Shown in pieces: positions 24,344 through 37,000 of a stretch of DNA of 64,000 bases; positions within the stretch are counted from its first letter, which is position 1, and each line of letters begins with the position of its first letter. The position numbers and the translations under genes are program-made. The notes under the pieces were generated by a model that was not told where the DNA came from, did not search any database, and saw only the letters and a list, made by a program, of their open reading frames with translations. Source of the DNA: Anopheles merus (Eukaryota > Arthropoda > Insecta > Diptera > Culicidae); assembly GCF_017562075.2 (NCBI RefSeq), contig NC_054081.1, positions 6,491,502 through 6,555,501 on the forward strand, written 5' to 3'.

Positions 24344-26225
24344 TTTCGTGTATTTTCAGTTCTCTCCTTGTCCCGTTTCACCACCGAACCTGAACCGATT
24401 AAGCTGCCGAGCACCTTCCCACCGTTCGAGTGGCTGGGGAACCGATGGGAATCAACATTGTCTGTTGCGCTTCCTGTCCCGATCGGCAGGCCCCGGGCGC
24501 ACTCTGAACGGAGGGGCCTGAAATAACAACACCTGCCATTCCGCCTCACTAGCCATGCTGCTGAGGTCAAACGTCCGGAAGGGATTGTCACAGGAAACTG
24601 ACAATCAAGCGTAAATGAGAAGATGATAGACAGAGAGAGAGAGCTGAAAACCGAGAGACCGAGAGCAAAAGCGAAATCGAAGCAGTATCAGCTCGCTACA
24701 TATTCATTGCCGTCCATGAATGAGTAATGCGCTGTGGGCCGTTGGAAAATGCGCTCCACCGGCGGCAAATCGGCAGTCGGTGCACGGTCGGAGCCACTGT
24801 CAAACCCTACCCCGGCTAGGGCGTACGGTTGGCAACGGACCTGAGTGCTCCCGACTGACTGATGCGTGATGCGGGTGACGAGAATTGTATGATCGATGGC
24901 CGGGCAGAGTGGGAGAGCGGGAAGGTCAACTTTATTTCTTTCTCCCTCCGGAAGTCAACCGACAGCGACACGCCGGGTGGGGTTGGTGAGTGGAAGATTA
25001 GTTGCGCACACAATGCTTTATTTATTTACATTTGCTGCCGGACATCGCCGGTCTTCTCTTCCCCGGGCGGCCGACAGATATCATCGCGGCCCCCGTACCG
25101 AATGCGGAATGCGTAAGCCATGCATGAATCATCAGCTCTTCGGGTGCATCACACTAAAAGCCAGCGCGCCGACCGGCATTCACTGCAGGCTGCCACGGAT
25201 CGCCAAGACATTGACGGCACCACTGCACCTGAACAATCGTCAACGTTGTCACATATTGTTCGGACAGCGCTGCTCAAGGGTTGCAATGGCCCGGGCCCGG
25301 TCCCGGTGGTATAAATCTCAGGCGCTGGCACACCAACACGCTCCGGTCGCGCTGCTGTGCGGGAGGAGTAGGTATGCCGGTAGGCGAGCAATAAATATTA
25401 TCGCCTCACACACAAATAAATTGGCAGCGACGTTTCTTAGCTTGCCTTAAAACCCGCGCCAGCCCCTCACGCTTTGCTGCCCAGTTAATGTGTACGCCCG
25501 AATGGTAGGCTACGCGCGTTGCATCCACTGAGCTGCGTTCGAAATCGAACTTTCGATTCAGGTATACTACGTAATTATCGTCTTGTTTTGCTCCGGCCAA
25601 CAAGTAAGCTTCGCTGCCAAACAGATGGCACAGCCGGAAATAAATCTTTCAACCCTCCCTTCCACTAGCCCCGCCCGACCGGGCGGGATTTGCTCCCGGG
25701 AGGGTGATTCATCGTGCTCGACGAGCACACGCTACCAGATTCCTCGGCACTGCAGCAAAGGCAGAAGCGGGATGAAAAGGGACGCAGCTGTGGGTCACAG
25801 TTAGCAGCTTGGAATGGGGCGGGCGGCCATCGGTATCTAATAAATATAAGATAGACAAAACTTGTCCACACAGTATTGGAGCGGCGGCTGGAATCGGACT
25901 TTAAAATCGGTACGAGCATGAAGACGTTTGTTCGCAATTTGCTACATGGTACATCCGATCGATTTGGCTCGGATTTGTGCAGAAGATAAGAAAGAGTAAT
26001 GAAAACCGAAGCAGTGTTTCTTTACCTACACATATATGTTGCATTTTTTTATTTCAACGACTTGTAACGTTAAGATTATGAAAGATGTGTTTTATCTTTT
26101 TTGCTTTTCAATAAATTGAACAGCCTCTTTTTCACGTATCGAATAATCTTAAATTATGCATGCACATATGTAAAATCCTACTTAACAATACTTTATTTAT
26201 TTTCATTTTTTTTAAATAATAATAA
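23791..26225. other. Non-coding spacer with a TC microsatellite
   Basis: No exon recognised. The main feature is the TC run at 24269-24344. The 24.7-25.8 kb part is GC-richer, and its overlapping frames show no domain. A GCGCCTAAAAGTAGCC motif is at 23929. Confidence 0.5.
24269..24344. repeat. (TC)n microsatellite
   Basis: About 67 bp of pure TC followed by TTTCTCTC. The Ser/Leu frames across it come from the repeat. Confidence 0.95.
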
Positions 26226-26227
26226 TT

Positions 26228-27655
26228 AGTGCAAGTGTACCAATTATGGCTATAATATGTCATCAAGATACCGATTTTACCCCTGTAAAAATAAGTACCG
26301 AGAAAAATGTCAAAAGTCTTTATATTTTCTTGTAGCCCACAACGCGTTGGATATGAGAGTATTTTTTATTTTCACTCAGTGTTTATCAAAATACTTGAAA
26401 AATTCAATTATAAATTGCATCTCAAGGTACCAATCATGGCTATAGTGTTCCTAGCAATTCGCCATAGCTGTGCCAATTGTGGCTGTATACTGAAACTCGT
26501 GGATATTCAAATCAAAAATTACTCTGTGACATTGTTTTAACTGAAATCACGTAATAATAAGATCAATGCGCCATAATAAGCATGTAATCACCATTGAATA
26601 CGTAAAATTAACAATTTAAACTATCAGCTTTCTATCACTGTTTGTATTGATATTCACGCTCAATTAATCACACAATTGATGGGGCTAGTCCTTCACACAT
26701 TTTACATTCTTACATCTTTCTGATGACGCAGTACTTGGACACACTTTATTTCGCCTCACAATCCTTCATATCACCTGGAAGCTACACCGAAGCCAGCTAC
26801 CGTTTCAGCGCGATACGAAGAGGAGCACAGACAATCATGGTGGTCTGTTGGAATTTGTTTGAATGAAGAATCGTAGCCATAGTTCAACTATCTCCTGGCC
26901 AAGATACTTTGGGCCAAGACTAGGCCTAACTATCGATCAGGGAATAACAAGAGCGTATTTGGCAATAAGGCGCCACGAGCGGCTTCAGAATTCACTTTCA
27001 TCGTATGAAAGTCTTTCGAAGCTGAATTATTTTGGTAAAACTGATTCGATTCCATTCTTCTGATTATTTCACTGATTACTGAGTCGAACACTTTACAAAT
27101 AAATGATGCTTAAAACACAAAATAACACTTCATACTGTGAAAATAGCAAACGAGAAACCATGATTTGTTCACTTGTAAACTACGCGCTACGACCAAAACG
27201 ACAGTTGTCAACAAAGCATCCATAGTATACTGCGATATTTGGTGCATCAAAAGATAGTTGTACCAATAATGGACATACGGAAAAAGACAAATTTTCGATG
27301 AAATAATGGTAAAATTTGATAAGAAGTCATTGAATAACTTATATTTTGCACCAAAATGATGATTTTGAGATAAAATTATGGTTAGATGCTTGAAAATCCC
27401 TTATATCCTACAGCGCTGCTCTTAGCAAAATGGTAAGAGATAACAAAAATCCTGGCAATACTATTTAAAAGGGTGATATTTAATAAACGGAAGTGAGCAG
27501 TACGGAAATAATGAAGCACAAATGAGTTAAAATGTTCATATTTGAAATGAAAAATCCTTCCGTGGTTTTAGAATGCAAATAGACTGTTTTAGAACGAAAA
27601 TAGCGTTCGTTATAGCCATAATTGGTGCTATAGCCACAATTGGTATGCTTACCCT
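26228..27655. mobile_element. Probable DNA element with repeated sub-ends (ACCAATTATGGCTATA)
   Basis: The 16-mer ACCAATTATGGCTATA, or a close variant, occurs in plus orientation near 26240, 26430 and 26473, and less perfectly near 27260. It occurs in minus orientation near 27605 and 27624. This arrangement, copies pointing inward from both ends of a 1.4-kb stretch, resembles subterminal repeats of a DNA transposon. No clean terminal inverted repeat, target duplication or transposase is seen. A 66-codon frame at 26863-27063 has no recognisable motif. Confidence 0.4.
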
Positions 27656-27739
27656 ATTATTATTTTTATTTTTATTTTTATTTAAAAAACGACTCAATAA
27701 GAATACGTCCTAAATTATATTCCAACAGTAACAGTAACG

Positions 27740-27852
27740 ACCTACTCCGCTTGCCGCTCGAGGGACTACGAGCGGACACCATCGGGTTTGCTGACGACGT
27801 GGCCTTTACATTTTTGGGAAGGACCACGAAACAGGTCACTGCTTTAGCCTGA
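27740..27852 (+). mobile_element. LINE reverse transcriptase scrap (GFADDVA)
   Basis: The plus strand encodes LPLEGLRADTIGFADDVAFT followed by a stop at 27852. FADD in this hydrophobic setting is the catalytic motif of non-LTR reverse transcriptases. Nothing of the protein is seen on either side. Confidence 0.5.
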
Positions 27853-28010
27853 TACAGAGCCACCTATAGCACATACATTTCAAACGAAACAGCAGCAGTA
27901 CTGTTCGCACAGCAATGCGTGTCCTATTTTATATTTCATTTCATATAGGCTTTGAGTCTCGTTCCTTTACCGCTTCAAACCAAAAATTTAATAGTTTTGT
28001 CAAATCTAAC

Positions 28011-28554
28011 ATTGAGGCCCTTTCTGATTCTAGTCAGCTTTTTGTATGGAGTTTGACAGTTGGAGGCTGAAATCATGTAAACACTCCATACAAAACCACA
28101 CAAAAACTAGCCTGCAATTTTCAGTCTAGATTATTCTAGCCTCCATGCTAGAATTAGATTCAAGTGCCTGCTCGAAAACACGGTGTTGTTTACATTTACC
28201 CCAAGGTGCATCAAAGAGATGACGTGGTGGAATCTGGAATCAAAGTGTATGTAGTGCAGGTGGTCTCGTAGAATGTTTTTTATATCCAAATTTGAATATC
28301 ACTTTTTGACAAGATGGGTGAAAACTTTTGTTCAAACAAGTTTCCTTGAGGCTTGACGAATACTCAAAAATCGCTTAAAATCTTCATTCAGAAGCAGAAG
28401 CGATAAAAATCAGCCTTCTATATTCATACACCTTGGGATAAACTCACCTGTATATAATACCCACTTAGATAGCTGCTCGAAAACTGCTATACAATGCAAA
28501 CAGCTGACAGGCTGAAATTTCAGCCTACGAACTTACAACAGAAAGGGCCCCATT
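28011..28554. mobile_element. GGGGCCCTTTC-ended MITE, copy 2
   Basis: A 538-bp element (28014-28551) beginning GAGGCCCTTTCTG and ending CAGAAAGGGCCCC, with ATT on both sides as a 3-bp duplication. It is closely similar along its whole length to 22103-22641, in the same orientation, with few substitutions. Confidence 0.75.
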
Positions 28555-28919
28555 TGTGGCTTGCATTTACTTTCTCTCGGGTAGTACCAGTAAACATAAT
28601 TCTTTCAGTTGATTTCATTTTAAATGATCTAGTTAACACGAAGCGATCATTAGTGTTGGTGTAAGGTATACACAAAAAATCCTTTTATATCTTTGAGTGT
28701 AGCTTCAAAGATATTTTTCAGAAAAGAATTCTACCTTCGTCAGGTACATACCTTTATGTATCAGGTACATACCAACCAAAGTATGAAATCATTATAACAT
28801 TTGAAATATTGTCGTCAATACGCCTCGCAAATTTCATTAGGGAAAATGATTATCTACGTTATCATTTGATTGTCATTTGATTGAGTTTTGTTTTCATTGC
28901 AATCGAATCTCCAAGTTAG

Positions 28920-30170
28920 CTATGTAGACGTCCGATATCCAACAGGTACTGCTTCACCTGATCCAGCCATCGAGCTCGTATCCTTCCAGCCTTCGCTACC
29001 GTCAGGAAACTCGATTCGCTTTACAGTTCAGCAAGCTCGTGGTTAACCCTTCTCCTCCACAATCCAGGCTCGAACACACCGCCAAAGATGCGTCGCTCAA
29101 ACACGCCCAGAGCGTTTGCAAGCTCCACTCGAATGGTCCAGGACTCGTGTCCGTGGAGGATCCCCGCTATATCTCACATTTCGTGCGGGCTTGAAGTCTT
29201 CTGGATCTCAACAGTCGGTGATTCTCCTGCACAATTTTCGCTGCTGATGTCCGAAGGAACGACCTTTCCAAGATAGCAGAACTCCTTTACTACCTCGAGA
29301 TTGCCAGCGTCAACTAATACACTGCTTCTCAGATGGTCTGAGTCTCCGGCAAGCAGATACTTCGACTTCTGGGCATTTATTCTCAATCCAATTCTTGCTG
29401 CTTCGTGTTTGAGTCGTTATCCGTAGCCCCGCGCTTCGAATGAGACCTTCCAGGGCGATGTTGAAGAGCAGATATGAGAGTCCGTCACCTTGCCTAGGAC
29501 TCCTATGAGATTCAAACGATTCCGACGTCAAGTTCGATACTCCCACTTTGCACTGCACCCCGTTCATGGTGGCTTCTAGCATCCGGATAAACTTCAAAGT
29601 CACCTCGAAGTCGATAAACAGATGGTGCGTAGGGATCTGGCGCTCTCGGCACTTCTGAAGGATCTACCGCAGAGTGAAAATTTGGTCGATGGTGGATTTG
29701 CCTCCAGCAAACCCAGCTTGGTAGCTGCCGACAAAATTTGCAGCAAGGGGCGCAAACCTGCAGAACAGGATCTGGGGCAGGATCTTGTAAGCGGCATTAA
29801 GGACTGTAATGACTTGAAAATTCGTGCTTTTTGTAGACTGGACGGATGACACCCAGCTTCCACTCCGCCGGTAGTTCCTCATGCTCCCAGATTTTCACGA
29901 TCAGCTGATGCATTTCGACGGTAAGCCTCTCCAGGCAAGACCTAGGCCGCCAGTCCATCGCTGCCAGCAGACTTATTACTCTCAAGTTGCTAGATGGCAC
30001 TGGCAATCTCATCCAGTGACCTCGTTATCTGCATCATTGATGTCGCTGTGCTCTCCTGCCTCTGCTCCATTCAGACGTTCCTCGAAGCAGTCGCCTTCCA
30101 ACTTTTTGATCACCTCACGCTTGGCAACTCCTGACCTACATTACCGGCACTTCACGTGCTCGCGCTGAAC
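28920..30170 (-). mobile_element. Decayed non-LTR retrotransposon, catalytic motif deleted
   Basis: Minus-strand pieces follow the order of a LINE reverse transcriptase: WKLGVIRPVYKK (about 29840), VLNAAYKIL and GSYQAGFAGGKSTIDQIFTL (29664-29882), SPRQGDGLSYLLFNIALEG (29310-29603), then GLRINAQKSKYLLAG and VVKEFCYLG (29174-29400), and finally AGRIRARWLDQV near 28960. They lie in different frames. The stretch that should hold FADD, between IALEG and GLRINAQ, is deleted, so it cannot be active. No endonuclease or 3' tail is recognised. It is a different family from the fragment at 10.3-11.6 kb. Confidence 0.75.
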
Positions 30171-32304
30171 TTACTGTCGAATCCTTTTGATGGCAAAGCT
30201 ATCCGAGCGCATTCCACGCTCATTGCTCGCAGCGCACAATCCAATCCATGTATCAAGAAACATACTAACAAACAGAAACCTACGCGCCCTTCTAACCGGC
30301 TCAAATCGCTGTACAGATTCGCTCGTCTCAATTTGATCCTGATTAACGCCTGTCGCCTACCGAACAATCTCATTCAGTGCTTAACCAACACACACACACA
30401 TTATTGGCAGCGGCAAACCGAAACAAAGTATTGAAATTTTATCCCCATCCCCTCCTTCCTCTCAACAAGCCCCACCAACCCACTCCGCAGCGTGCCATCT
30501 CACCCGCAAAGCCAGTTGCAAAGACAGCCGAACGGTGGAACCAAATTGATGAACCATTTGATGATGTTGGCTCAATGCTTCTGCGCCACCCTGCTACCCA
30601 GCCTTCCCCATCCGCAGCTGATGAAATGGCGGAAAATGAGAAAAATAATGAGATCAAAATCCTGCGTTCGGAGGGCTTTTCTTTCAAGCACGGCTACATG
30701 TGTGCGGCGCGTACAAGCATGTTGCGAGCGGTGCGGCAAAAGAGCGGCCACATTTCGCTGCGGCAGCCGGTTTGTGTCGGGAGCCTTGTTTCGTGGCGCT
30801 TGTTAAGCGATTTTGTGTTTGTCCCCGGGCCCGCCTGCCGGGCCACATTTGGCAATGGGATGCTTTCATCAGCAGGGACGAGCCCGCATACCGGGAGGCT
30901 GACAGTTATTAGAAATTGTAATAAATTCGATTTGCCCCGGCCGAAACCATTTCGGTGCCCCATCCCCGGTGCAGCACTCGTTAAGTAGATGAAGTTGGGG
31001 TTTTCTGGCGGGGCACTGCGGGGCTGATATTATGCGAAGTGCTTGCCCCTTAGAAAGCACTCGAGCTTTTGGAGATGGAGTGTGCTCGTTAGGGATGCAT
31101 TTATTGATTGTATTTCTTCTGCTGCCTATTTCATCTTTTCCCTGACAATCTCTCTCGCTCTCTGTCTCCCTCTCTCTCTCGGTTTATCAATCGCTTTCAT
31201 GGCATCCGTTGCGATAGAACTCATTTGTGAAGCCTTGGTAAACACCACATGCTGTAGTGGCAACTACGTTTTATGGCGATGAATAGCTCCCTCTGGCGGG
31301 AAAAATGAGGGGAAGCCCCAATTGCTAACAGCAGCCAACGAGGAAGAAAACAGCAAATAAATCACGCTTTCTTCTCTCGACGAACGCGTACCAAAATGCA
31401 ATGGAACGCATTTCGATTGCTCCTTCCCCTTCCCTTCCCCCCTTTCCACACCGAACATCAGCCACAAAACGCGTAAAACATGAAAGGGCTCGCCCGATCG
31501 ATATGTAATTCCGCAATCTCCAATAATTGCGCTGTTATTGGGTCGTGGCGCGTTGGAGTCTGTGCACCATGGCGCATGGTGCGAACACCAAAATCGATTA
31601 GTTTGCAATGGATGAATTTTATATCAAAAAAAAAAAAAAAAAATGTGTTTCCCATACTCGACGCCTACTCACGATAATGAACGAGTTTAGGTCGAACAGT
31701 GCGGCGCAGTGCTTCACAGTCGGCACGGTTGCATTCATTTAGGCGCGTCACGTGTCAGGTTAGCGAGTCTGTTGTTTCAGCACAGGAAAACACCGTTACA
31801 GCACACACACACAGACCGACAGACGGAAGTGTACGGTGGGAGCTCGTTTCATGTACAATTTGTCGCTCATTGACATCATTTGGATATTTAAACTCTGTAG
31901 CATGAGCTTTAAGCTACTTCTGTTTGTCAAATTGCATTCACCCATTAATGACGCAAAAATAGTACGAAATGCTTCTACAGTTGACACCTCACTTGATGCT
32001 ATTGCTGTGCATTTCCCGATGATCGACGATGATTTAGTTTTATACCGACTAGATGACGTAAAGCCTACGACTACATCTGATCCTGACAACAAACCATTGC
32101 TGTAGCAGCTGTCTCTCCAATCCTTGCCAAACTATTAAGAGCATTGTTCTTGAGTGGCACATATCCTAAAGCTGGGAAACATGTGGCAATGGTGCCTGTA
32201 CACAGAAAAGTAAATCAAACAGAGGAAATCAACTATATATCTATCTATCTATCAAATAGTTATTGCATTACAAACATGGATTGTGCGGTACAGATCGATG
32301 GTGT
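30171..32304. other. Non-coding spacer
   Basis: No defensible exon. A 203-codon plus-strand frame at 30377-30988 has no family signature and is overlapped by several minus-strand frames of similar length. A TCTC-rich patch is at about 31146-31180 and a poly-A run at 31627-31642. TTGCATTCATTTAGGCGCG occurs at 31729. Confidence 0.45.
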
Positions 32305-32770
32305 GTGTTTAGGATTGAAATGCGCCAAAATATAGGCAATTTCGTGTACACCTGAGTTAAGCCACAAACCAACAGCAGCGCCATCTTGAGACAGTGAAAC
32401 AGCTACTTCAAGCTTAACAGCAGCGCTATCTACCTGGTTAGTCATCGAAATCATGGAGTAAAAGTGTGATGTATTAGCTAATCATTGGGAGGTATTTGGA
32501 TGTTATCGAATAAAAGGGAAGTGATTAAAGCTATCGTACAAGCCCAAAAATGTTATCATCTATCCCATGAAAATACATGGAATTCAGTTGACAGCATACA
32601 TTTTGCAGCTTGAATTTTTTGACTATATCATCATATCACCCAGCTAGCAAATCTTCCATAGAGTCCTTGGCAGGTAACGCTTAATTGACACTTGTTAGCA
32701 TCCTCCGATAAATATGGTAATAGCATTGATCTTTACTGCCATAGAAAATTTGAATCATGAGTTATAACTA
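32305..32770. repeat. Dispersed ~460-bp repeat, copy 1
   Basis: It shares its layout with 59085-59590: a GCGCCAAAATATAGGCAAT-type start, then two GCGCCATCT-like sites 45 bp apart (32376 and 32421). After these come TCATATCACCCAGCTA, GAGTCCTTGGC and TTGACACTTG (32631-32690), and finally a GCCATAGAAAA stretch. No coding potential. The family is unknown. Confidence 0.6.
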
Positions 32771-32789
32771 TGTAACGTTGGGCTCAAAC

Positions 32790-34024
32790 CTACACACTAG
32801 TGGTGGGAGCTCGGAATCGGACCAACCCGATTCCGTGTTCGGAATCAATTCCGGAGCCTATTCCGATGCAGGAATCGATTCCGATTCTGGAGTCTATTCC
32901 GGAACCGATTCCGGAGCCGATTCCAGAGCCGATTCCGGAGCCGATTCCAGAGCCGATTCTGGATTCGATTCCGGAGCCGATTCCATAGCCGATTCCGGAG
33001 CTGATTCCAGAGCCGATTCCAGAGTTGACTTCAAAGCCGATTCCGGACCCGATTCCAATGCTGGAATCGATACCGATTCCGGAGTCAAACCCGGAACCGA
33101 TTTCAGAGCCGATTCCGGAACCGATTCCGGAGCCGATTCCGGAGCCGATTCAGAGCCGATTCCATAGCCGATTCCGGAGCTGATTCCAGAGCCGATTCCA
33201 GAGTTGACTCCAAAGCCGATTCCGGAGCCGATTCCAATGCTGGAATCGATACCGATTCCGGAGTCAAACCCGGAACCGATTTCAGAGCCGATTCCGGAAC
33301 CGATTCCGGAGCCGATTCCGGAGCCGATTCCGGAGCCGATTCCAGAGCCGATTCCATAGCCGATTCCGGAGCTGATTCCAGAGCCGATTCCAGAGTTGAC
33401 TCCAAAGCCGATTCCGGAGCCGATTCCAATGCTGGAATCGATACCGATTCCGGAGTCAAACTCGGAACCGATTCCAGAGCCGATTCCGGAGCCGATTCCG
33501 GAGTCGATTTCGGAGCCGATTCCGGAGCCGATTCCTGAGCCAATTCCAGAGATGGCTCCCAAGGCGATACCGGAATTTATTCCGGAACCGATTCCATAGC
33601 TGACTCCGGAACGAAATCAGTCCTCGAATCTCCATTGGAATAGATCTTTTACTAGTAAAATTTTATTTTTTGCAGTTATCAGTACGTAGTATGATTGAAC
33701 CCAAACGCCTACTTTTAAGGCGATTCCGAAACTGACTCCGTTTAAAAGCCAATTCTAATTTAGGAGCCAATTCCGATACGAGAGCCAATTTCGATTTCGA
33801 AACCGATTCCGGAGTCGATTCCGGAACCGATTCCGATTCAGAAATCAATTCTGGAGCCGATCCCGGAACCTATTCCGTACTCGATTCCGATTCCGGGGCC
33901 GCATCCGGAATCGATTCCGGAAACGAATTTCGAACCTACTATCCGGAATCGATTCCAGAACACTGCAGAGCTAGCCGGAATCAATTCCGACAAAAAATAC
34001 ATTTTTCCCATCACTACTACACAC
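32790..34024 (+). mobile_element. hAT-like non-autonomous element with satellite interior, copy 2
   Basis: The element proper is 32798-34016 (1219 bp), starting TAGTGGTGGG and ending CCCATCACTA. The 8-bp target duplication ctacacac is perfect (32790-32797 and 34017-34024). The body is a GGAATC/GATTCC satellite. It contains a higher-order repeat of about 180-190 bp: the stretch GATTCCAATGCTGGAATCGA recurs at about 33051, 33230 and 33422. A unique piece at about 33635-33720 corresponds to the unique piece of copy 1. The left end matches the reverse complement of the right end of copy 1 (GGAATCGGACC.ACCCGATTCC). It has no transposase. Confidence 0.8.
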
Positions 34025-37000
34025 ACTTTATGGTGAATTGCACGAGATACGGACAAAGCAACCCTCTGTAGCTTATGCATGCTGAACTCAATGCTATCCT
34101 CGAACTATTTGATTCCAATATGTCCTGACCAATGTTTAGAGAGCATCTTCGTACACATCGATACTAAATGTAAGCTAGCAAGCATATACATTTTGTGCAG
34201 ACCTAAAGGTCCGACAAATTTCGAATAAATAATAATGATAATAATACACGTCAGATTCAAATGTCAGCAAAACAATTACAGTGCCTCGAGATTCGATTCA
34301 GCTGTCAAAAGTTGTTGTTTCTCTGCACAGAAAAACGCACAAAAACGTTGATTACAATGAATTAGCCTCAAAATCCGTGTTTATATTTGCAAAACGATGA
34401 ATAATGCCCCTGAAAAAAATACCTAGAGCGCCTCAAAGAATTATACTGCACCTTTCAAAATAGCATCGGGGCGGTGAAACAACAACTTTGAACAGCTAAA
34501 CTGAATCTTGCGCTACTGCAATTGTTTTGCTGACATTTCTGATTCTGACTTGAAACCCCCTATAATAAACTTTAAGCTACTTCTGTGTGTCACATTGCAT
34601 ACATTTAGGGGATGGAATGTGAAAATTCTGTATGAATTTGCTCTGTTCGTACGATTGCATACATTTAGGCGGGTTTGTAGCAGGGTTATTTGGGGTTTCA
34701 TTGCGTTAAATTATGTCCTCTTTTAACGCCTAAATTCACCCTATCTTCTCATCGGAGATAGTTTGATGCGTATAAATTACACACTTACATCCATCCAGCA
34801 GCTTTCCATCCGCTCAAAACGGCTTGTCGAAAACTTGTCAACTGCCTCTCAACCTCTCAGGCAAAACCCAAAAAAAGAAGAACAATTAATTTCATCCCTT
34901 TCCAAATCCACCCGATACTGACGGACGGCATCGTTTACAGCAGCGCAACTTCCCCATCCGCCCTTAGATTATGGAAGCCGCCTGCTTCTCGCCCATCGGA
35001 GCATGGGCCGCATGGAAAGCTGGCCCCCGCTTTTACGGACGAACATTCTTCGCCCGGGACGGAGCAAAAACCACCCGTGTGAGATGAGTTTCGCTCGACA
35101 CAGCGGCGGACAACACGGCAGCGGTAACATAAATAACATAAAACGCTTCGCTTTTGTGCTCTTCCCACCTTGTGGTTCCTTGTTCCTCCAGCACACACTC
35201 ACATACAGCCAGCCATCGAAGCGATGGGGTTTCTAGTTTTTCGGGGCGGGGGGGGGGGGCAAAAGTTTTCCACCAACACGTCTGCATTAATTATAAAATT
35301 GATTAAAAGTTTAGTTGTTACAGTGCAGCTCGCCGCGCACAGTGTTTGGCCAGTGGTTGGTGGTTGGCTGGACTCGCGGGCACCAAACGCTTGCCGCTAG
35401 CGAAAGCTCCTACAAAAGGGGTCGGCGGGGGGGGGGGGTGGAAGATAGCGAAAAGGATCAGGAAGGAAACAAGTAACATCCTCTTGATGGGTATGTGTGT
35501 TTCCTCGGCCCGGAAGCACTTGCCGTGTGCTGGCGGTCGATGTTAACTCCCCCCCCTCCATCGCCACACCCCTTTTCTATGCCACATTCATGGGTTTTTC
35601 CCCGCTTCTCTCGCTGTTTCGCTTTTTTAGCTGAATTCTGTTGTTTTTCTCAATTCAAGTTATCTTAATAGCTGCACACGCTCGACCACGACCCACGAGT
35701 GTTTTTTTTTTCCTTTTTTTTTGTTGGATTTAGTTTGTTTGTTTCGTTCACAGTCTGTGGCCGAGACTGAACATTCGGACGAGAGAGTTTTCCGTGTAAA
35801 CATACCCGCTTGGTTAGAAGTGGTTTTCGGCAGGATCGCACTAGAGAAAGCGCACCAGCCACACCGACACCGGCATCGCATTCATTGACCGATGGATACG
35901 GCCGAATAAATAAAGCACCGAGCTACCTGGCCAAAAGCCACCGAAGACTCGGGGTAGACTAGCGAAAAAATAAAACACAAATAAAAAACAGACGAGCACA
36001 ACTGGAAAACAGATTTTTTTTCTTCTTTCGCTGTTCACGTATGTTGGTAGTGTATTTGGCGAATTGGTTTCCGTGTTTCAGGTGGATCTTTTGCTCTTCA
36101 TCTGGAGTTGATTTTACTGGATTACGTCGCTGAGTACGTGTGGGTGGGTGTGCCTTTTTTTGTGCCGTTGTTTGTACCCTGTTTTTTTTTTTTTTTTTTT
36201 TGTCTGATTGTGTAATGGGACAAGCAACATGTAATGGATACACCCGAGCGTACCGTTAACGAACATTTGCATTCCGGGCCGTGCCGTCGGTAGCACCATT
36301 CGGGCTGGGTGGCCCACAGATGCATGAAAAGGATAAACCCGCCAAGCCCATCAAATGCATCTTGTTAATTAAAAGGCGATTGGAAGAACGCGTGATCTAT
36401 AGCCGCTAGCAACGGGGTGGGCCGGATTTTTGATTGAAGAGCTGCTGCATGCTTTTTTGTGTTTTAGTTTCCTCTGCGAAGCACTGATACACTGTTGATG
36501 ATTTGCTGTAAGGCAACGGCGACGTGTGAGAGCAGCATACATATTATTCCGTTCAAAGGTAAGCGCTCTGTGCTGGAGGTGTTCATGCAAGAGAAGATCT
36601 GTTTCGTGCAGCTTGTGTTTTCTAATTTTCTTCACCCAAAAAAAAAGGCATACTTTTAACAATGTACAGGAAACGGTTTTGCTCAGTAAAACAACAAGAT
36701 GTCGAACAAGAAGACCGCACCTTGGTGCTACATGGAGGCGCATGGTCATTCACTTGCGTCCAGCAGGTTGCCAAGTTGAAGTTCGATGCCCGCCCGATGC
36801 TGGCTAGACTTTTTGTGAGTATATTAGCTCTCTCTGCGCTAATGTGTATCTTTCAGTATAACTTTGAAGCGAGATGCTCAGACACTTTTCGTGGAAGTTA
36901 AATTCTCTTTATAATAATTCATGTTGCTCCGTTCAAAGCAAAGGAAAGCGGAACATTTAGATCATGTTAAGCAGTTTAATGAATATTAATTTTAATTTTA

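Noticed and set aside
24061..24591. A 176-codon minus-strand frame with an Arg-Glu repeat
   Set aside because: The Arg-Glu part is the TC microsatellite; the remainder has no recognisable domain.
30377..30988. A 203-codon plus-strand frame
   Set aside because: No family motif, overlapped by several antisense frames of similar length, and no supporting splice or regulatory signals.
32894..33562. Gly/Ile- and Glu/Ser/Pro-rich frames of 146-222 codons
   Set aside because: Translation of the same satellite in the second hAT-like copy, with no splice signals, start context or conserved domain.
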